From the NCBI RefSeq assembly GCF_024398035.1, contig NZ_CP073748.1, positions 1,220,001 to 1,284,000 of the forward strand: a stretch of 64,000 nucleotides of DNA, given 5' to 3'. Below the pieces are notes generated by a model. The model saw nothing but the letters and a program-made list of their open reading frames with translations. It had not been told where the DNA came from and made no database searches. This DNA comes from Kordiimonas sp. SCSIO 12603 (lineage in GTDB: Bacteria; Pseudomonadota; Alphaproteobacteria; Sphingomonadales; Kordiimonadaceae). Both the position numbers and the translations under genes were made by a program. Positions 44,922 through 53,794 of this stretch are shown here, in pieces; the first letter of the stretch is position 1; each line of letters opens with the position of its first letter.

Positions 44922-45081
44922 GAAGCTGTCCTTCCGGTTTCCTGTTGGCGTAAACTGAATTTAGGAAGCTTCTTCCGCGAAATCAATTGGCTGACAAAGA
45001 TATGATTTTGGCCTTGCTGGGCTGGCTGGTGCGTGCCTATGATCATGGCCTTTCGAGCAGCCGGATAGGATGGGGGATTTT

Positions 45082-45450
45082 ATGATCAGATGCGCGTGCC
45101 TTGTGGATATTGTGGGGGATACTGTGCTTTTGGTGCGCGCGCGGGATAATGATGTGTGGTATTTCCCCGGCGGTAAGATTGATCCGGGAGAAACGCCCGC
45201 AGAGGCCCTTTCGCGCGAGCTTGAAGAAGAACTGGGTATCGCGCTTTCTGCGAGTGAGTTTGAGCATATCGGCACTGTTTCCGGCCCCAACCATGACCGC
45301 ACGGCTGAGGCAGAGCTTATCTGCTACCGCGCCCCATATGTGCCGGATGTGAAAGCGCAGGCCGAGATTACGGGCGTGGAGCGCATGCGGGTTTCAGACC
45401 GGGCCCGTATGGCCCCGCTTGTGGAACAGCTGCTTGATAGCCTTTCCTGA
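45082..45450 (+). CDS. Nudix hydrolase
   Basis: A 122-residue Nudix protein with the full box GKIDPGETPAEALSRELEEELGI (G-x5-E-x7-RE-x2-EE-x-G). It hydrolyses some nucleoside diphosphate linked to X; the substrate cannot be read from sequence. ATG 45082 has GGGGG at proper spacing; ATG 45070 lies too close to any ribosome site. Confidence 0.9.
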   Translation: MIRCACLVDIVGDTVLLVRARDNDVWYFPGGKIDPGETPAEALSRELEEELGIALSASEFEHIGTVSGPNHDRTAEAELICYRAPYVPDVKAQAEITGVERMRVSDRARMAPLVEQLLDSLS

Positions 45451-45510
45451 AGTATTTCATTTCCAAAGGTGTTGCCCGCCGTTATGGTGCAGGCATGTTT
45501 AGGAGTGAGT

Positions 45511-45930
45511 ATGTCTGTTAAGGAACGCCTGTTTCATATGGTGCTGTTTGAAGCCATTGCGCTTCTTCTCTTTATCCCGCTGGCGATGCTGGCAACGGGT
45601 GAAGGCGCAGGTGCTATGGCGGGGCTGAGCATCGGCCTGTCGCTTATCGCGATGTTGATGAATTTTCTCTACAACTGGGGTTTTGATATTGTGTTCGGGC
45701 ATGAACGCATTAAACGCACTGTGAAAATCCGTATCCTTCACACGGTGGGGTTTGAAGTGGCGATGATTATCAGTTCCTTCCCGCTTATCATGTATGTGCT
45801 TGATAAAGATTTCCTCACCGTTCTGCTGCTTGATATCGGCGGGGTGGCTTTCTTCCTTGTTTATGCGTTTATCTTCAACTGGGTGTATGATGTGGTGCGC
45901 CACCGGATGGTGACCCGGGAAGCTACATAA
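45511..45930 (+). CDS. PACE-family (AceI-like) efflux transporter
   Basis: A 139-residue, four-helix membrane protein made of two bacterial transmembrane pair units: KERLFHMVLFEAIALLLFIPL ... LYNWGFDIVFG, and RILHTVGFEVAMIISSFPLI ... IFNWVYDVVRHR. The repeated R-x-x-H-x-x-x-FE and N-W-x-x-D patterns match AceI, a proton-coupled exporter of biocides or polyamines. ATG 45511 is preceded by AGGAG. Confidence 0.88.
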   Translation: MSVKERLFHMVLFEAIALLLFIPLAMLATGEGAGAMAGLSIGLSLIAMLMNFLYNWGFDIVFGHERIKRTVKIRILHTVGFEVAMIISSFPLIMYVLDKDFLTVLLLDIGGVAFFLVYAFIFNWVYDVVRHRMVTREAT

Positions 45931-46060
45931 AGCAAACCACCCCCATCTTAATCAGCGAGAAGAAAACGGGGGTGGCAGGCGTGCCGTTCAAGGCTCGCTA
46001 CCGCGAACTTTAGGGAAAATCAGGGTAAGCCAGGAACGGTTAGGTAGAGAGCGGAAAGGT

Positions 46061-46528
46061 TCAGGCAGCTGCAGGGGCCAGCTGTTTCTCTACATAGTTT
46101 GCATTGCCTTCAAGCAGCCCCATCAAGCCTTTGCTGAACTGCATTTTCATAAGCGGCAGAATAAGCTTGCCAAGAAGGCCCATCTTCGGCGTGAAAATCA
46201 TGGTCATGGTGACCTGTGTTTGGTTTGCGCCAAGGCTCCGGAATTCAAAGTTCGCGTGCGCATCTTTGATGGGGGCGTTGGTATCATAAATTTCCACAGT
46301 CATGGTTTGGTGCTTTTTATAGGTGGTGATGCGTTCCTTCAGGAAGGTTTTACCATCTGTGAAATCACACTGGCGGAGGGCACCCATACCGGTTTCCTGC
46401 TTGTTTTCCAGAAGGTATGAGTGCTGTACACCCGGATGGAATTTATGGATGTTTGCATAATCATCCCAGCTGTTCCACACGCTCGCAATCGGGGCATTCA
46501 CGGTTTTTGTAACGGTAACTGTAGCCAT
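46061..46528 (-). CDS. SRPBCC-family (polyketide cyclase-like) protein
   Basis: A 155-residue START-like protein: VTVTKTVNAPIASVWNSWDDYANIHKFHPGV at the first strand and helix, then the antiparallel sheet and the long C-terminal helix. This is a hydrophobic ligand-binding fold; ligand unknown. It is divergent from a LysR gene at 46705, whose palindrome lies between them, so the LysR protein may regulate it. Confidence 0.85.
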   Translation of the reverse strand: MATVTVTKTVNAPIASVWNSWDDYANIHKFHPGVQHSYLLENKQETGMGALRQCDFTDGKTFLKERITTYKKHQTMTVEIYDTNAPIKDAHANFEFRSLGANQTQVTMTMIFTPKMGLLGKLILPLMKMQFSKGLMGLLEGNANYVEKQLAPAAA

Positions 46529-46666
46529 TTTAAAATCTCTTTTCTTCGCGGTTTAGTTCCAGCGCCTCGGGCGGTTACTCCGGACTGCTGCGCGACAATT
46601 TCTTGTTGCCCGTTATATCTAGTGCGGATAATAATAATCCGTAAGATGGAATAAGCTGAACATGGT

Positions 46667-46682
46667 GGTTCAAATTTGAACC
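46667..46682. promoter_or_regulatory. 16-bp palindrome before the LysR gene
   Basis: GGTTCAAA / TTTGAACC, perfect, 23 bp before the LysR ATG and in the divergent region with the SRPBCC gene. Probable operator. Confidence 0.65.
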
Positions 46683-46704
46683 GATTAAGAAAAGGCAATA
46701 GGCA

Positions 46705-47607
46705 ATGATGCGCGGTGGTACGTTTGATTGGGATGATCTGAAATATTTCCTTGCGGTAGTGCGGGCTGGCACGCTGCGGGGCGGTGCCGAGCGTATTAAT
46801 GCAAACCACAGTACTGTATCCAGAAGACTTGCCCTTCTTGAAGAAACCATTGGCAGTCGCCTGTTTGACCGCACGAAAGATGGCTTTGTACTCACCCAGC
46901 TTGGGGAGGATCTGCTGCCCCATGCAGAACGGGTAGAAGAAGAAATCACCTCAGCGTCCCGCGTGATTGTGGGGCGGGATGCACTGCCAAGCGGGCCCAT
47001 TTATATCAGCATGCCGCATGCGCTTGCGCTCACGTCCCTTATGGATGATTTCAAGGATTTCTCAGAGAAGTATCCGGATATTGATCTCCATATGCAGTTT
47101 ACCAATGTGGTGGTTGATCTTACCCGCCGTGAAGCGGATGTGAGCTTCCGTGTAGCCCATGAAGTGCATGAAGATGTGGTGGGCCGGAAGCTGGTGTCTA
47201 TGTCATCTGCTGCATACTGTAGCCCTGAATATGCTGCAAAAATGGAAGATAACGGCGGTGAAGGGCTTGCCTTCATTGGTTGGGACGAACCGGAAGGGGA
47301 TACCACTTCTAAATGGATACAGGAAAGCCAGTACCCAAAGGCTACACTAAGGCACCGGGCGGCTGAAATTGTACCTCATATGGGGCTGGCGGCAGCGGGG
47401 CTTGGGCTCGCACAAATCGCCTGTCACCTGGGGGACCGCTATTCTGGGCTTGTACGCGCGCCGTTCCAGAAACCGATAGAGCACAGAAGCATTTGGCTTC
47501 TGCTTCACCGTGACCTGAGGAAAACAACGCGCGTACGCTTGTTTGTGGATTTCATTGCCGAGCGGACGCGTGCGAAGAAACATGAATTTTGGGTGGGGAT
47601 GGATTAA
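46705..47607 (+). CDS. LysR-family transcriptional regulator
   Basis: A 300-residue LTTR: DWDDLKYFLAVVRAGTLRGGAERINANHSTVSRRLALLEE is the winged-helix domain, in a form (D-W-D-D-L, H-S-T-V-S-R-R) common in the subgroup that controls divergent single genes. The effector domain is intact. ATG 46705 follows AAAAGGCA; ATG 46708 is an equivalent choice. Target unknown, with the SRPBCC gene as first candidate. Confidence 0.9.
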   Translation: MMRGGTFDWDDLKYFLAVVRAGTLRGGAERINANHSTVSRRLALLEETIGSRLFDRTKDGFVLTQLGEDLLPHAERVEEEITSASRVIVGRDALPSGPIYISMPHALALTSLMDDFKDFSEKYPDIDLHMQFTNVVVDLTRREADVSFRVAHEVHEDVVGRKLVSMSSAAYCSPEYAAKMEDNGGEGLAFIGWDEPEGDTTSKWIQESQYPKATLRHRAAEIVPHMGLAAAGLGLAQIACHLGDRYSGLVRAPFQKPIEHRSIWLLLHRDLRKTTRVRLFVDFIAERTRAKKHEFWVGMD

Positions 47608-47611
47608 GGAG

Positions 47612-47641
47612 TTTCAGCTTCACTACAGGGTGAAGCTGAAA
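47612..47641. terminator. hairpin between convergent genes
   Basis: TTTCAGCTTCA / TGAAGCTGAAA, 11-bp stem between stops at 47607 and 47653. The T tract is poor on either strand, so termination is likely but not certain. Confidence 0.5.
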
Positions 47642-47652
47642 GGCTTTATGGC

Positions 47653-48168
47653 TTAATCCCGGTTCATGCGTTTGCGGAATTCCCGTTCTTCCCATTCTGG
47701 GCCAAGGAATTTGAAGAAATTGCAAGTAATTGCCCCTTGCAGTGCAATGGCAAACAGCCACGGCACCAATACAAAAATCCACCAGTGGAATACGGGTGTA
47801 AGCAAAAGATTGAGAAGGATAAGCCCCGGCATAACCAGCACGAACACCAGAAGGTGTGTGTAAAATCCTTTCAGGTTTTTTACATGCTCAATAGCTTCTG
47901 CTTCGCGTGATGCCTTAAGGCTGCTGAAGCTTGGGTGGTTTTCTGTCGTGTTCTCGGGCCGTGTTTCTGTTTTTTCAGACATCGTTCTTTCCTGTGTCAT
48001 TAAATCGCTGACGTTAGTTTCAAGAACGGCCGCAAGGCATTTAAGTGTTTCTAAGCTCGCGGTTTTGCCGCTTTCAATACGCTGAATTGTGCGCACGCTA
48101 ACCCCCGCATGAAATGCGAGTTCTTCTTGTGACCAGGCTTTCTCTAAGCGGTATTTCTGTACACTCAT
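47653..48168 (-). CDS. XRE helix-turn-helix protein fused to a 2TM domain
   Basis: A 171-residue protein. Residues 1-62 form an XRE DNA-binding domain (KAWSQEELAFHAGVSVRTIQRIESGKTASLETL). After an acidic linker comes a 2TM domain (VKNLKGFYTHLLVFVLVMPGLILLNLL ... WWIFVLVPWLFAIALQGAI) ending FLGPEWEEREFRKRM. The second half matches the bacterial 2TM family. The result is a possible membrane-tethered regulator. ATG 48168 has GGAG upstream. Confidence 0.86.
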   Translation of the reverse strand: MSVQKYRLEKAWSQEELAFHAGVSVRTIQRIESGKTASLETLKCLAAVLETNVSDLMTQERTMSEKTETRPENTTENHPSFSSLKASREAEAIEHVKNLKGFYTHLLVFVLVMPGLILLNLLLTPVFHWWIFVLVPWLFAIALQGAITCNFFKFLGPEWEEREFRKRMNRD

Positions 48169-48292
48169 ACTATGCTCCGTTGTTGATGCCTGATGCATAT
48201 TGGAAACATGGGGTTATAAACCACGACACGCCCCCGCCATGACGCGACAGGGGTGTGATTTAACTGTATCCGCGCGCTAAAAAATTAGCAAA

Positions 48293-49306
48293 TCAGTCTT
48301 TCCGGAAGCTGCCCGGGGTTTGCCCTGTCCAGCGTTTGAAGGCGCGGGAAAAGGAGCTCGGATCAGCAAAACCAACCAGATAGGCGGTTTCGTTCACAGA
48401 AGCTTTTTGTCCGTTCAGATAATGGATCGCCATTTTTTCCCGAAGCTCATCAAGAAGCTGTTCAAAATTTATTTCTTCAGCTTTCAGATTCCGGTAGAGC
48501 GTTTGGCGGCTGATGTTCATCTGCTCCGCCACCGTATCCATATTATAATTGCCTTTATGCAGAACTGGAATCAGTAAGCTTTCCACCTGAGCGCGGGTGG
48601 TTTTGCTGTGCTGTAGTTCATCCAGCAGTTTCTGTGCATGTTCAGACAGTACCCCGAGGATATAAACATTCGGGTAAAGGAGCTGAATATCAAGCCAGCT
48701 TTCGTGAATAAGAAGGGCGTTTCTGTCGCTGCCGAACACCACAGGGCCGGGCATAAATTTTTCATATTCCGCGGCGTGTTCCGGTGCGGCGTGGGTAACA
48801 TGCACTTCAATCACATGAGGTTCATCAGGGAAGGTGCGTTTGGTTTCCGCCACAAAGCGTGACCATGTTTCCTCTGTCATTTCAGGGAAATCATTCGCAT
48901 TAAAACGGGTGTCTACCATCCATGTTTTGCTCCCCTCTCGTACAATCTGGAAACGGTTATCTTTTTCTGGCACATCCAGTTCGGCAACCAGATAGCCGAA
49001 CCTGTTCAGGAGGCTTAAGCCCTCTGCCATGGTGTGCGCTGAATAGCACATCATGCCCACCACAGAGATTTCATTGAAGTTTTCATTCGCCCCTAATTTA
49101 AGCGGCAGTGCGGGATCACCGGTTAGCTCCTTTGCGGCACGGGTAAGGGTGATATAGCCTTCAAGCGGAATTCGGTTGTCAGGGTTTTCAAGCTGGGAAG
49201 CACTGGCATCAGCGCGGGTAAGAAGGTCTTCCCGGTTCGCGCCGTGGGCGCAGGCAAATTCAAGGTGAGCAGAAAAATATCCTGCGGAGACTGTCGCTAT
49301 ATTCAT
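48293..49306 (-). CDS. AraC-family regulator with arabinose-binding-like N-domain
   Basis: A 337-residue regulator. The N-terminal 200 residues follow the pattern of the AraC_binding/OruR-ArgR-like group (LEFACAHGANREDLL, LKLGANENFNEISVVGMM). The C-terminal end has two HTHs: MDTVAEQMNISRQTLYRNL and VNETAYLVGFADPSSFSRAFKRWTGQTPGSFR. Effector unknown. It is divergent from the DUF2306 gene, which may be a target. Confidence 0.9.
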   Translation of the reverse strand: MNIATVSAGYFSAHLEFACAHGANREDLLTRADASASQLENPDNRIPLEGYITLTRAAKELTGDPALPLKLGANENFNEISVVGMMCYSAHTMAEGLSLLNRFGYLVAELDVPEKDNRFQIVREGSKTWMVDTRFNANDFPEMTEETWSRFVAETKRTFPDEPHVIEVHVTHAAPEHAAEYEKFMPGPVVFGSDRNALLIHESWLDIQLLYPNVYILGVLSEHAQKLLDELQHSKTTRAQVESLLIPVLHKGNYNMDTVAEQMNISRQTLYRNLKAEEINFEQLLDELREKMAIHYLNGQKASVNETAYLVGFADPSSFSRAFKRWTGQTPGSFRKD

Positions 49307-49448
49307 GAGCGTTTCCTCATTGTTTTTTTCTTAGTTTAAAGGCCGCGTTACGAGATGCCAACAGTTTGATTGCTGCGGTCATGGGAATGCTGGATGGGGA
49401 CCCTTACATAAAGGAAATAACGATAAAATATAATGCGAGGAAAATCCC

Positions 49449-50297
49449 ATGACAGATATGACGGCACCCGGTTTGGCGCCGGGCAGCAAGAACACGCGCA
49501 AGCGAGCGGCGAAACGTTCCCTCGATATGGCAGCAAAATACTGGTGGCTCGTGACGGTAGTTGGCCAGTGGTTTTTTACGGCGTATATCGCGGTATTTTT
49601 TGGTAGCCGCTTTTTCGCGGGCGGTGTAGCTGCGTTTGAAAATACGCATCTTCCTTCAGGCTATGTGGAAGGTGATACCGTTGGTAATTTAGCGGTGGCA
49701 ACCCATGTGCTCTTGGCGGCGATTATTATTGGCGGTGGGCCACTTCAGCTATGGCCGAAAGTCCGAGCCAAATTCCCAACCTTTCACCGGTGGAATGGTC
49801 GGTTTTATATGCTGGCTTCTATGCTCGTGAGCGCAGCAGGGCTTTATATGACCTGGTTTCGGGAAGGTGGTATTGGGGATACCATCCAGCATATTGGTAC
49901 CAGTAGTGCAGGTGTGTTGATTTTCGTCTTTGCGTGGAAAGCATATTTTACGGCCCGTAATCGGGATTTTAAAGCGCACCGAAAGTGGGCCTTAAGGCTC
50001 TTCATGATGGTAAGTGCCGTATGGTTTGTGCGGCTTATGCTCTTTGGCTGGATATTCGCTACTGGTGGTATCGGGATTGATTTTAAAACCTTCTCCGGCC
50101 CGTTCCTGTATTTCACCTCATACGGTCAGTGGTTGTTGCCTCTACTACTGCTTGAGGCCTATTTTTGGGCACAGGAACGGGCGCAGGAAACAGGAAAGTT
50201 CGTAGTTTCGGGCACACTGTTTCTTGCAACAAGTGCTATGGCATTCGGTGTGTTCGCAGTAACTGCCGCGAACTGGATTCCGAAAATAATGCAATAG
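49449..50297 (+). CDS. DUF2306 integral membrane protein
   Basis: A 282-residue protein with about seven helices. The region HVLLAAIIIGGGPLQLWPKVRAKFPTFHRWNGRFYM followed by AHRKWALRLFMM matches DUF2306, with histidines positioned as in haem- or quinone-binding membrane proteins, though function is not established. The N-terminus is cytoplasmic and basic. ATG 49449 follows GAGGAAAATCCC. Confidence 0.87.
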   Translation: MTDMTAPGLAPGSKNTRKRAAKRSLDMAAKYWWLVTVVGQWFFTAYIAVFFGSRFFAGGVAAFENTHLPSGYVEGDTVGNLAVATHVLLAAIIIGGGPLQLWPKVRAKFPTFHRWNGRFYMLASMLVSAAGLYMTWFREGGIGDTIQHIGTSSAGVLIFVFAWKAYFTARNRDFKAHRKWALRLFMMVSAVWFVRLMLFGWIFATGGIGIDFKTFSGPFLYFTSYGQWLLPLLLLEAYFWAQERAQETGKFVVSGTLFLATSAMAFGVFAVTAANWIPKIMQ

Positions 50298-50351
50298 CCC
50301 GATGGGGTTTGAGGGGTGCTTTACCCCTCAAACTTCACTCCGTCCATCGGG
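50298..50351. repeat. nested inverted repeat at convergent gene ends
   Basis: Outer arms CCCGATGG (50298-50305) / CCATCGGG (50344-50351) enclose inner arms GTTTGAGGGGT (50307-50317) / ACCCCTCAAAC (50323-50333). The inner hairpin overlaps the last nitrilase codons. No T tract, so it is not a standard terminator. Confidence 0.7.
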
Positions 50352-51292
50352 CGGGTATTTACTGAAAGTTCAAAGATATCAGGGCGGCTATAATGCCCAT
50401 TTGTATCAAGGGTTTGTGCTTGTTCCTTAAGAAGGCTGGTATCCACTTCTGCAATCACAATACCGCTTTCATCAAAGAGCGGGTCTGCCAGATAGCTGCC
50501 ATCAGCCGCGACGATTGAACTGCCGCCGTTATGGATGAAATCACTGTTTTCACCTGGCATGGCTTCCAGCATTGCAAGCGCTTCAGCGTTTGTGTTTCCA
50601 AGTGATTTATAGCCTTCAATCACATCGCTTCGTGTCATGATTGAACCTGCAGCTGCAACCGTGCAGCGCCCTTCAAATGCATAGTGGCGACTGGCCACTT
50701 GGTGCATATCTTTTACAATCGGCCACTGAGCGATATGGAAGGTTTCGTGTTTTGCATGCATTGCAGCGCGCGCGAGCGGCATCCAGTGTTCCCAGCAAAT
50801 CAGGCTGCCTAGCGTGCCCCACGGGGTTTCCACCGTTTCCATTGTGCTGCCATCACCGCGGCCCCATACCAGACGTTCTGTATAAGTTGGTACCAGCTTC
50901 TTGTGGGGTGCTGGTTCTGCCGCACCCGGTGTGAAGGTGAAGGTAGTGTTATAAAGCGTGTTACCGTCCCGTTCGTGGGTACCGATTACGATATAGCTGC
51001 CTGTTTCATTACAAACATCCTGAATAGCTTTCAGGTGTTTGTCGCCGCGCACTACAGAGTTTTCATATAGGGTGCGGAATAGGGCTTTGGCGCCAGCATG
51101 ATCCCAGATCGCAGCTTCCGGCGAAAAATCCAGCCATACCGGGTAGCCTGGTAACCAGCATTCCGCAAAACTGATGATGTTTGCACCTTGACTGGCAGCT
51201 TCCCTAATATGCTTTACAGCTTTTTCAGTACTGGCTTCAAGGTTCAGGAAAACTGGCGCTTCCTGAACAACGGCTAATTTTGCTTTATGCAT
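50321..51292 (-). CDS. nitrilase-superfamily amidohydrolase
   Basis: A 323-residue carbon-nitrogen hydrolase with a complete catalytic triad: E44 (SFAECWLPGYP), K132 (PHKKLVPTYTERLVWG) and C166 (GSLICWEHWMPLAR). The CWE-xx-MPLAR form is that of true nitrilases/cyanide hydratase-like enzymes rather than amidases. The substrate could be an aliphatic or aryl nitrile. ATG 51292 is used; the ribosome site is GGGAAACAC. Confidence 0.9.
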   Translation of the reverse strand: MHKAKLAVVQEAPVFLNLEASTEKAVKHIREAASQGANIISFAECWLPGYPVWLDFSPEAAIWDHAGAKALFRTLYENSVVRGDKHLKAIQDVCNETGSYIVIGTHERDGNTLYNTTFTFTPGAAEPAPHKKLVPTYTERLVWGRGDGSTMETVETPWGTLGSLICWEHWMPLARAAMHAKHETFHIAQWPIVKDMHQVASRHYAFEGRCTVAAAGSIMTRSDVIEGYKSLGNTNAEALAMLEAMPGENSDFIHNGGSSIVAADGSYLADPLFDESGIVIAEVDTSLLKEQAQTLDTNGHYSRPDIFELSVNTRPMDGVKFEG

Positions 51293-51306
51293 GTGTTTCC
51301 CTCAAA

Positions 51307-53073
51307 CTAGGCTGCTTTTTCAACCATGCTTGCTGCACCAATGGCTTCGAGACAATAGGCCATATATTCTTGAAGAGTTTCATGGCGCTTGGTCTTGTTG
51401 CCTCCTGCGAGCAGGAAGTTATAATTTTTCAATTGAACTTCTGCATGGTCAAGGTTCCCGTTAAATGTTTCCGGATTGTGCGCAGAAAACAACATGGTTT
51501 TTTCATCAAAAATTAGTGATGTGTTTCTTACCCGTTCAAGAAGCAGCGTAGCCTCGTTTTTATCAATATCTCCCTGAGCAGCTTTTGCCATTAGGTAATT
51601 CCAATCATCGATATCATCTGGCTGAGGTATCTGGCTGTAGGTATATTCAATGCCTTTCAACATGGATGATTTGAAGGCTTTCGTGATTTTGTCATCTTGA
51701 AGGAAATTATAAACAGCTTCAGCATCAAGAGTTTTCAATAGCCGTGGCAGTACAGGCAGAAGGATACTGGCAAGTGGCCGTTTGAGCTCCTCAGCTAAGG
51801 TTGTAAGCTCAGTTATGATGTGACTGAATTTAAAGTCTGCATCAATATGGAACAAATATAATGCTCTGTGCATGCGGCTTTTAGCCGGTGAAGGCCTATT
51901 ATTTAATGTAGTAGGAATCTGTGTTTGGCTCAATTCGATGAACTGTTGAACCAGAGTGGAATATTGCCTGGTGTAGCTGTAATCGCTTTGGATACGATGA
52001 TGCGCATTCTCTCTTACCTGTTCAATTAACTCTGGGTTTTCGAGATAGTTAAGGATTTTGCTCTCGAAATCGGTTTCATCAAAGAACTCGATTTCTTTGC
52101 CTTCTTCGAAGAATAATTCAGGTTGCTGCGGTTCAACAGAATGTTGGGTACGAATTTGGAAAAGTACAGCGCCTGAATTAATGCTCTCAATGGCGCGGTA
52201 ATTATAAGGGCCGTGTTGTACTACGGCATTCAGGCTGATCTTCGCGCGCTGCATAAGTTCCAGATATTCGCTTCGAGGGATACCGTATTTGTGTACGAAA
52301 TTATACTTGTGCCCATACTTTTCTTGTAGCGCGTTAAATAGTTCACAAGTGATCCGTCTAAAGGGGCCGGTACTTGTTGTTTCGCTCTCGCTGAATGTTA
52401 ACAATACATCGATATCTCGTTCTTTTTTCGGATCCTTAACGAAATTGTGAAAAGAGCCCCAATTTAAGCCAAACGGTATATCCATAAAGGTTTTTTCAGG
52501 GTGAGCATCAGACATTAGCTCCTTAAAAGCTGGTGACATTGTATTAATAACATCATAAGACTTAGTCAGGTTATCCAGAGCAAGGCATCTCATTTGGTGA
52601 GTATACGTATTCACCGTTGGAAACGGGGCCAGTTCTGTATGCCGGGGGGGGACACTTGCACCGCATATCTTAGGATCCTAAAAGAAATCAGGTTTATATC
52701 CTTCAGGTAGTCTGGAGATAATTTCAGGCATGCCTTCGCGGAGGTTATTGTAATTTATTCTATCAATACGATCACACATGTGATTTACGCTTGAAATCGA
52801 CACAATATCGGCAACTAATAGTAGCTCTATGGTGTGAAAATTAGGATAAACATCGTTGTTTATCTCGCCTACTAGAATTCTAGGGCGCCTAATTGACATT
52901 TTTTGAGCATACTTAACCCTAAACTCATTTCGTTTAAGTAGAAAGTTTATATTTGAGGGTTGAGATTTGATGACATTTTCAAATGCCTGCTCGATATTTT
53001 GGAGTAGTATCAGGTACTGTTCGTCATTCTCGTTTAAAGTGTTTAGTTTGTTGTATGCATCCTGAAGATTCAT
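51307..53073 (-). pseudogene. CgeB-like glycosyltransferase interrupted by an in-frame amber codon
   Basis: Two pieces read in the same frame. 52678-53073 is 131 codons from an ATG behind GGGGGTGAATT and holds the N-terminal part (RRPRILVGEINNDVYPNFHTIELL). A TAG at 52680-52678 is followed by 21 sense codons (DPKICGASVPPRHTELAPFPT), then the segment usually taken from GTG 52614 to 51307 (HQMRCLALDNL, FMDIPFGLNWGSF, NAVVQHGPYNYRAIESINSGAV). The break is PDFF-stop-DP, where one base change from TGG would give a continuous 588-residue protein. The GTG lacks a ribosome site. The region is AT-rich. Either a recent pseudogene, readthrough, or a sequencing error. Confidence 0.75.
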
Positions 53074-53272
53074 AATTCACCCCCAAATTCAATGTTTACG
53101 CCACCTGAGCGAGTTCTGTTTCGATTCTGGGGGGAATAAGCAACTAGCATGCCATTAAGGGTTGAATACAACTAAGGTTAATAAAGACACGAAATCTTTA
53201 CCTGACGTTAGGGGACAGCATGCAGTAAAAGCCTTATGGAGGGTGGAGTAGTTTTTAGTTATGGGTAGAGAC

Positions 53273-53740
53273 ATGAAATTTGTGAAAAATATTTTCATCG
53301 CACTTTCGCTGGTACTTAGCGGTGCGGCTGCGGCATCAGCAGAAGAAGATGCGATTTATACAGGCCTTCTAAGCAGTGAAGCGGTGAGCGGCTATGATAC
53401 GGTTGCTTATTTTACTGAAGGTAAAGCCGTTAAAGGCTCTGATGAGTTTTCAACAAAGTATATGGGCGCTGAATGGTTGTTTTCTTCAAAGAAGAATCTT
53501 GAACTATTTAAGAAAGACCCTGCGAAATATGCACCGCAATATGGCGGTTACTGCGCATGGGCTGTAGGCCACGGTTACACAGCATCTGGTGATCCTGAAG
53601 CATGGAAGATCGTGGATAACAAGCTTTATTTGAACTACAACAAGCATGTTCAGGAGCGCTGGTCGGAAGATATTCCAACATACATCAAGGATGGGGATAA
53701 AAATTACCCTGGCTTGGTGGACTTGAAGTCGGCGAAATAA
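53273..53740 (+). CDS. secreted YHS-domain protein
   Basis: A 155-residue precursor with a signal peptide (about 1-22, ending ASAEE). The mature part has a YHS-type fold: VSGYDTVAYFTEGKAVKGSDEF, W-L-F-S-S-K-K-N-L-E-L-F and YAPQYGGYCAWAVGHGYTASGDPEAWKI. YHS domains are thought to bind metals, often copper; the single cysteine of GGYCAW is the usual one. ATG 53273 is preferred (GGGTAGAG); ATG 53261 is an alternative. A terminator follows. Confidence 0.88.
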   Translation: MKFVKNIFIALSLVLSGAAAASAEEDAIYTGLLSSEAVSGYDTVAYFTEGKAVKGSDEFSTKYMGAEWLFSSKKNLELFKKDPAKYAPQYGGYCAWAVGHGYTASGDPEAWKIVDNKLYLNYNKHVQERWSEDIPTYIKDGDKNYPGLVDLKSAK

Positions 53741-53747
53741 TGCAAAC

Positions 53748-53777
53748 AAGCCTGTCTCATTTGAGGCAGGCTTTTTT
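53748..53777 (+). terminator. terminator after the YHS gene
   Basis: AAGCCTGTCTC / GAGGCAGGCTT stem, short loop, T6 tail. Confidence 0.88.
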
Positions 53778-53794
53778 ACTTAAGGACTAATGAA

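Noticed and set aside
45937-45975. CCACCCCC / GGGGGTGG hairpin after the PACE gene as a terminator
   Set aside because: The loop is 23 bases and no T tract follows; evidence is too weak to list.
52637-52660. Frameshift in the run of eight G as the cause of the split glycosyltransferase
   Set aside because: Both pieces and the intervening codons are in the same frame through the run; the interruption is a TAG codon, not an indel.
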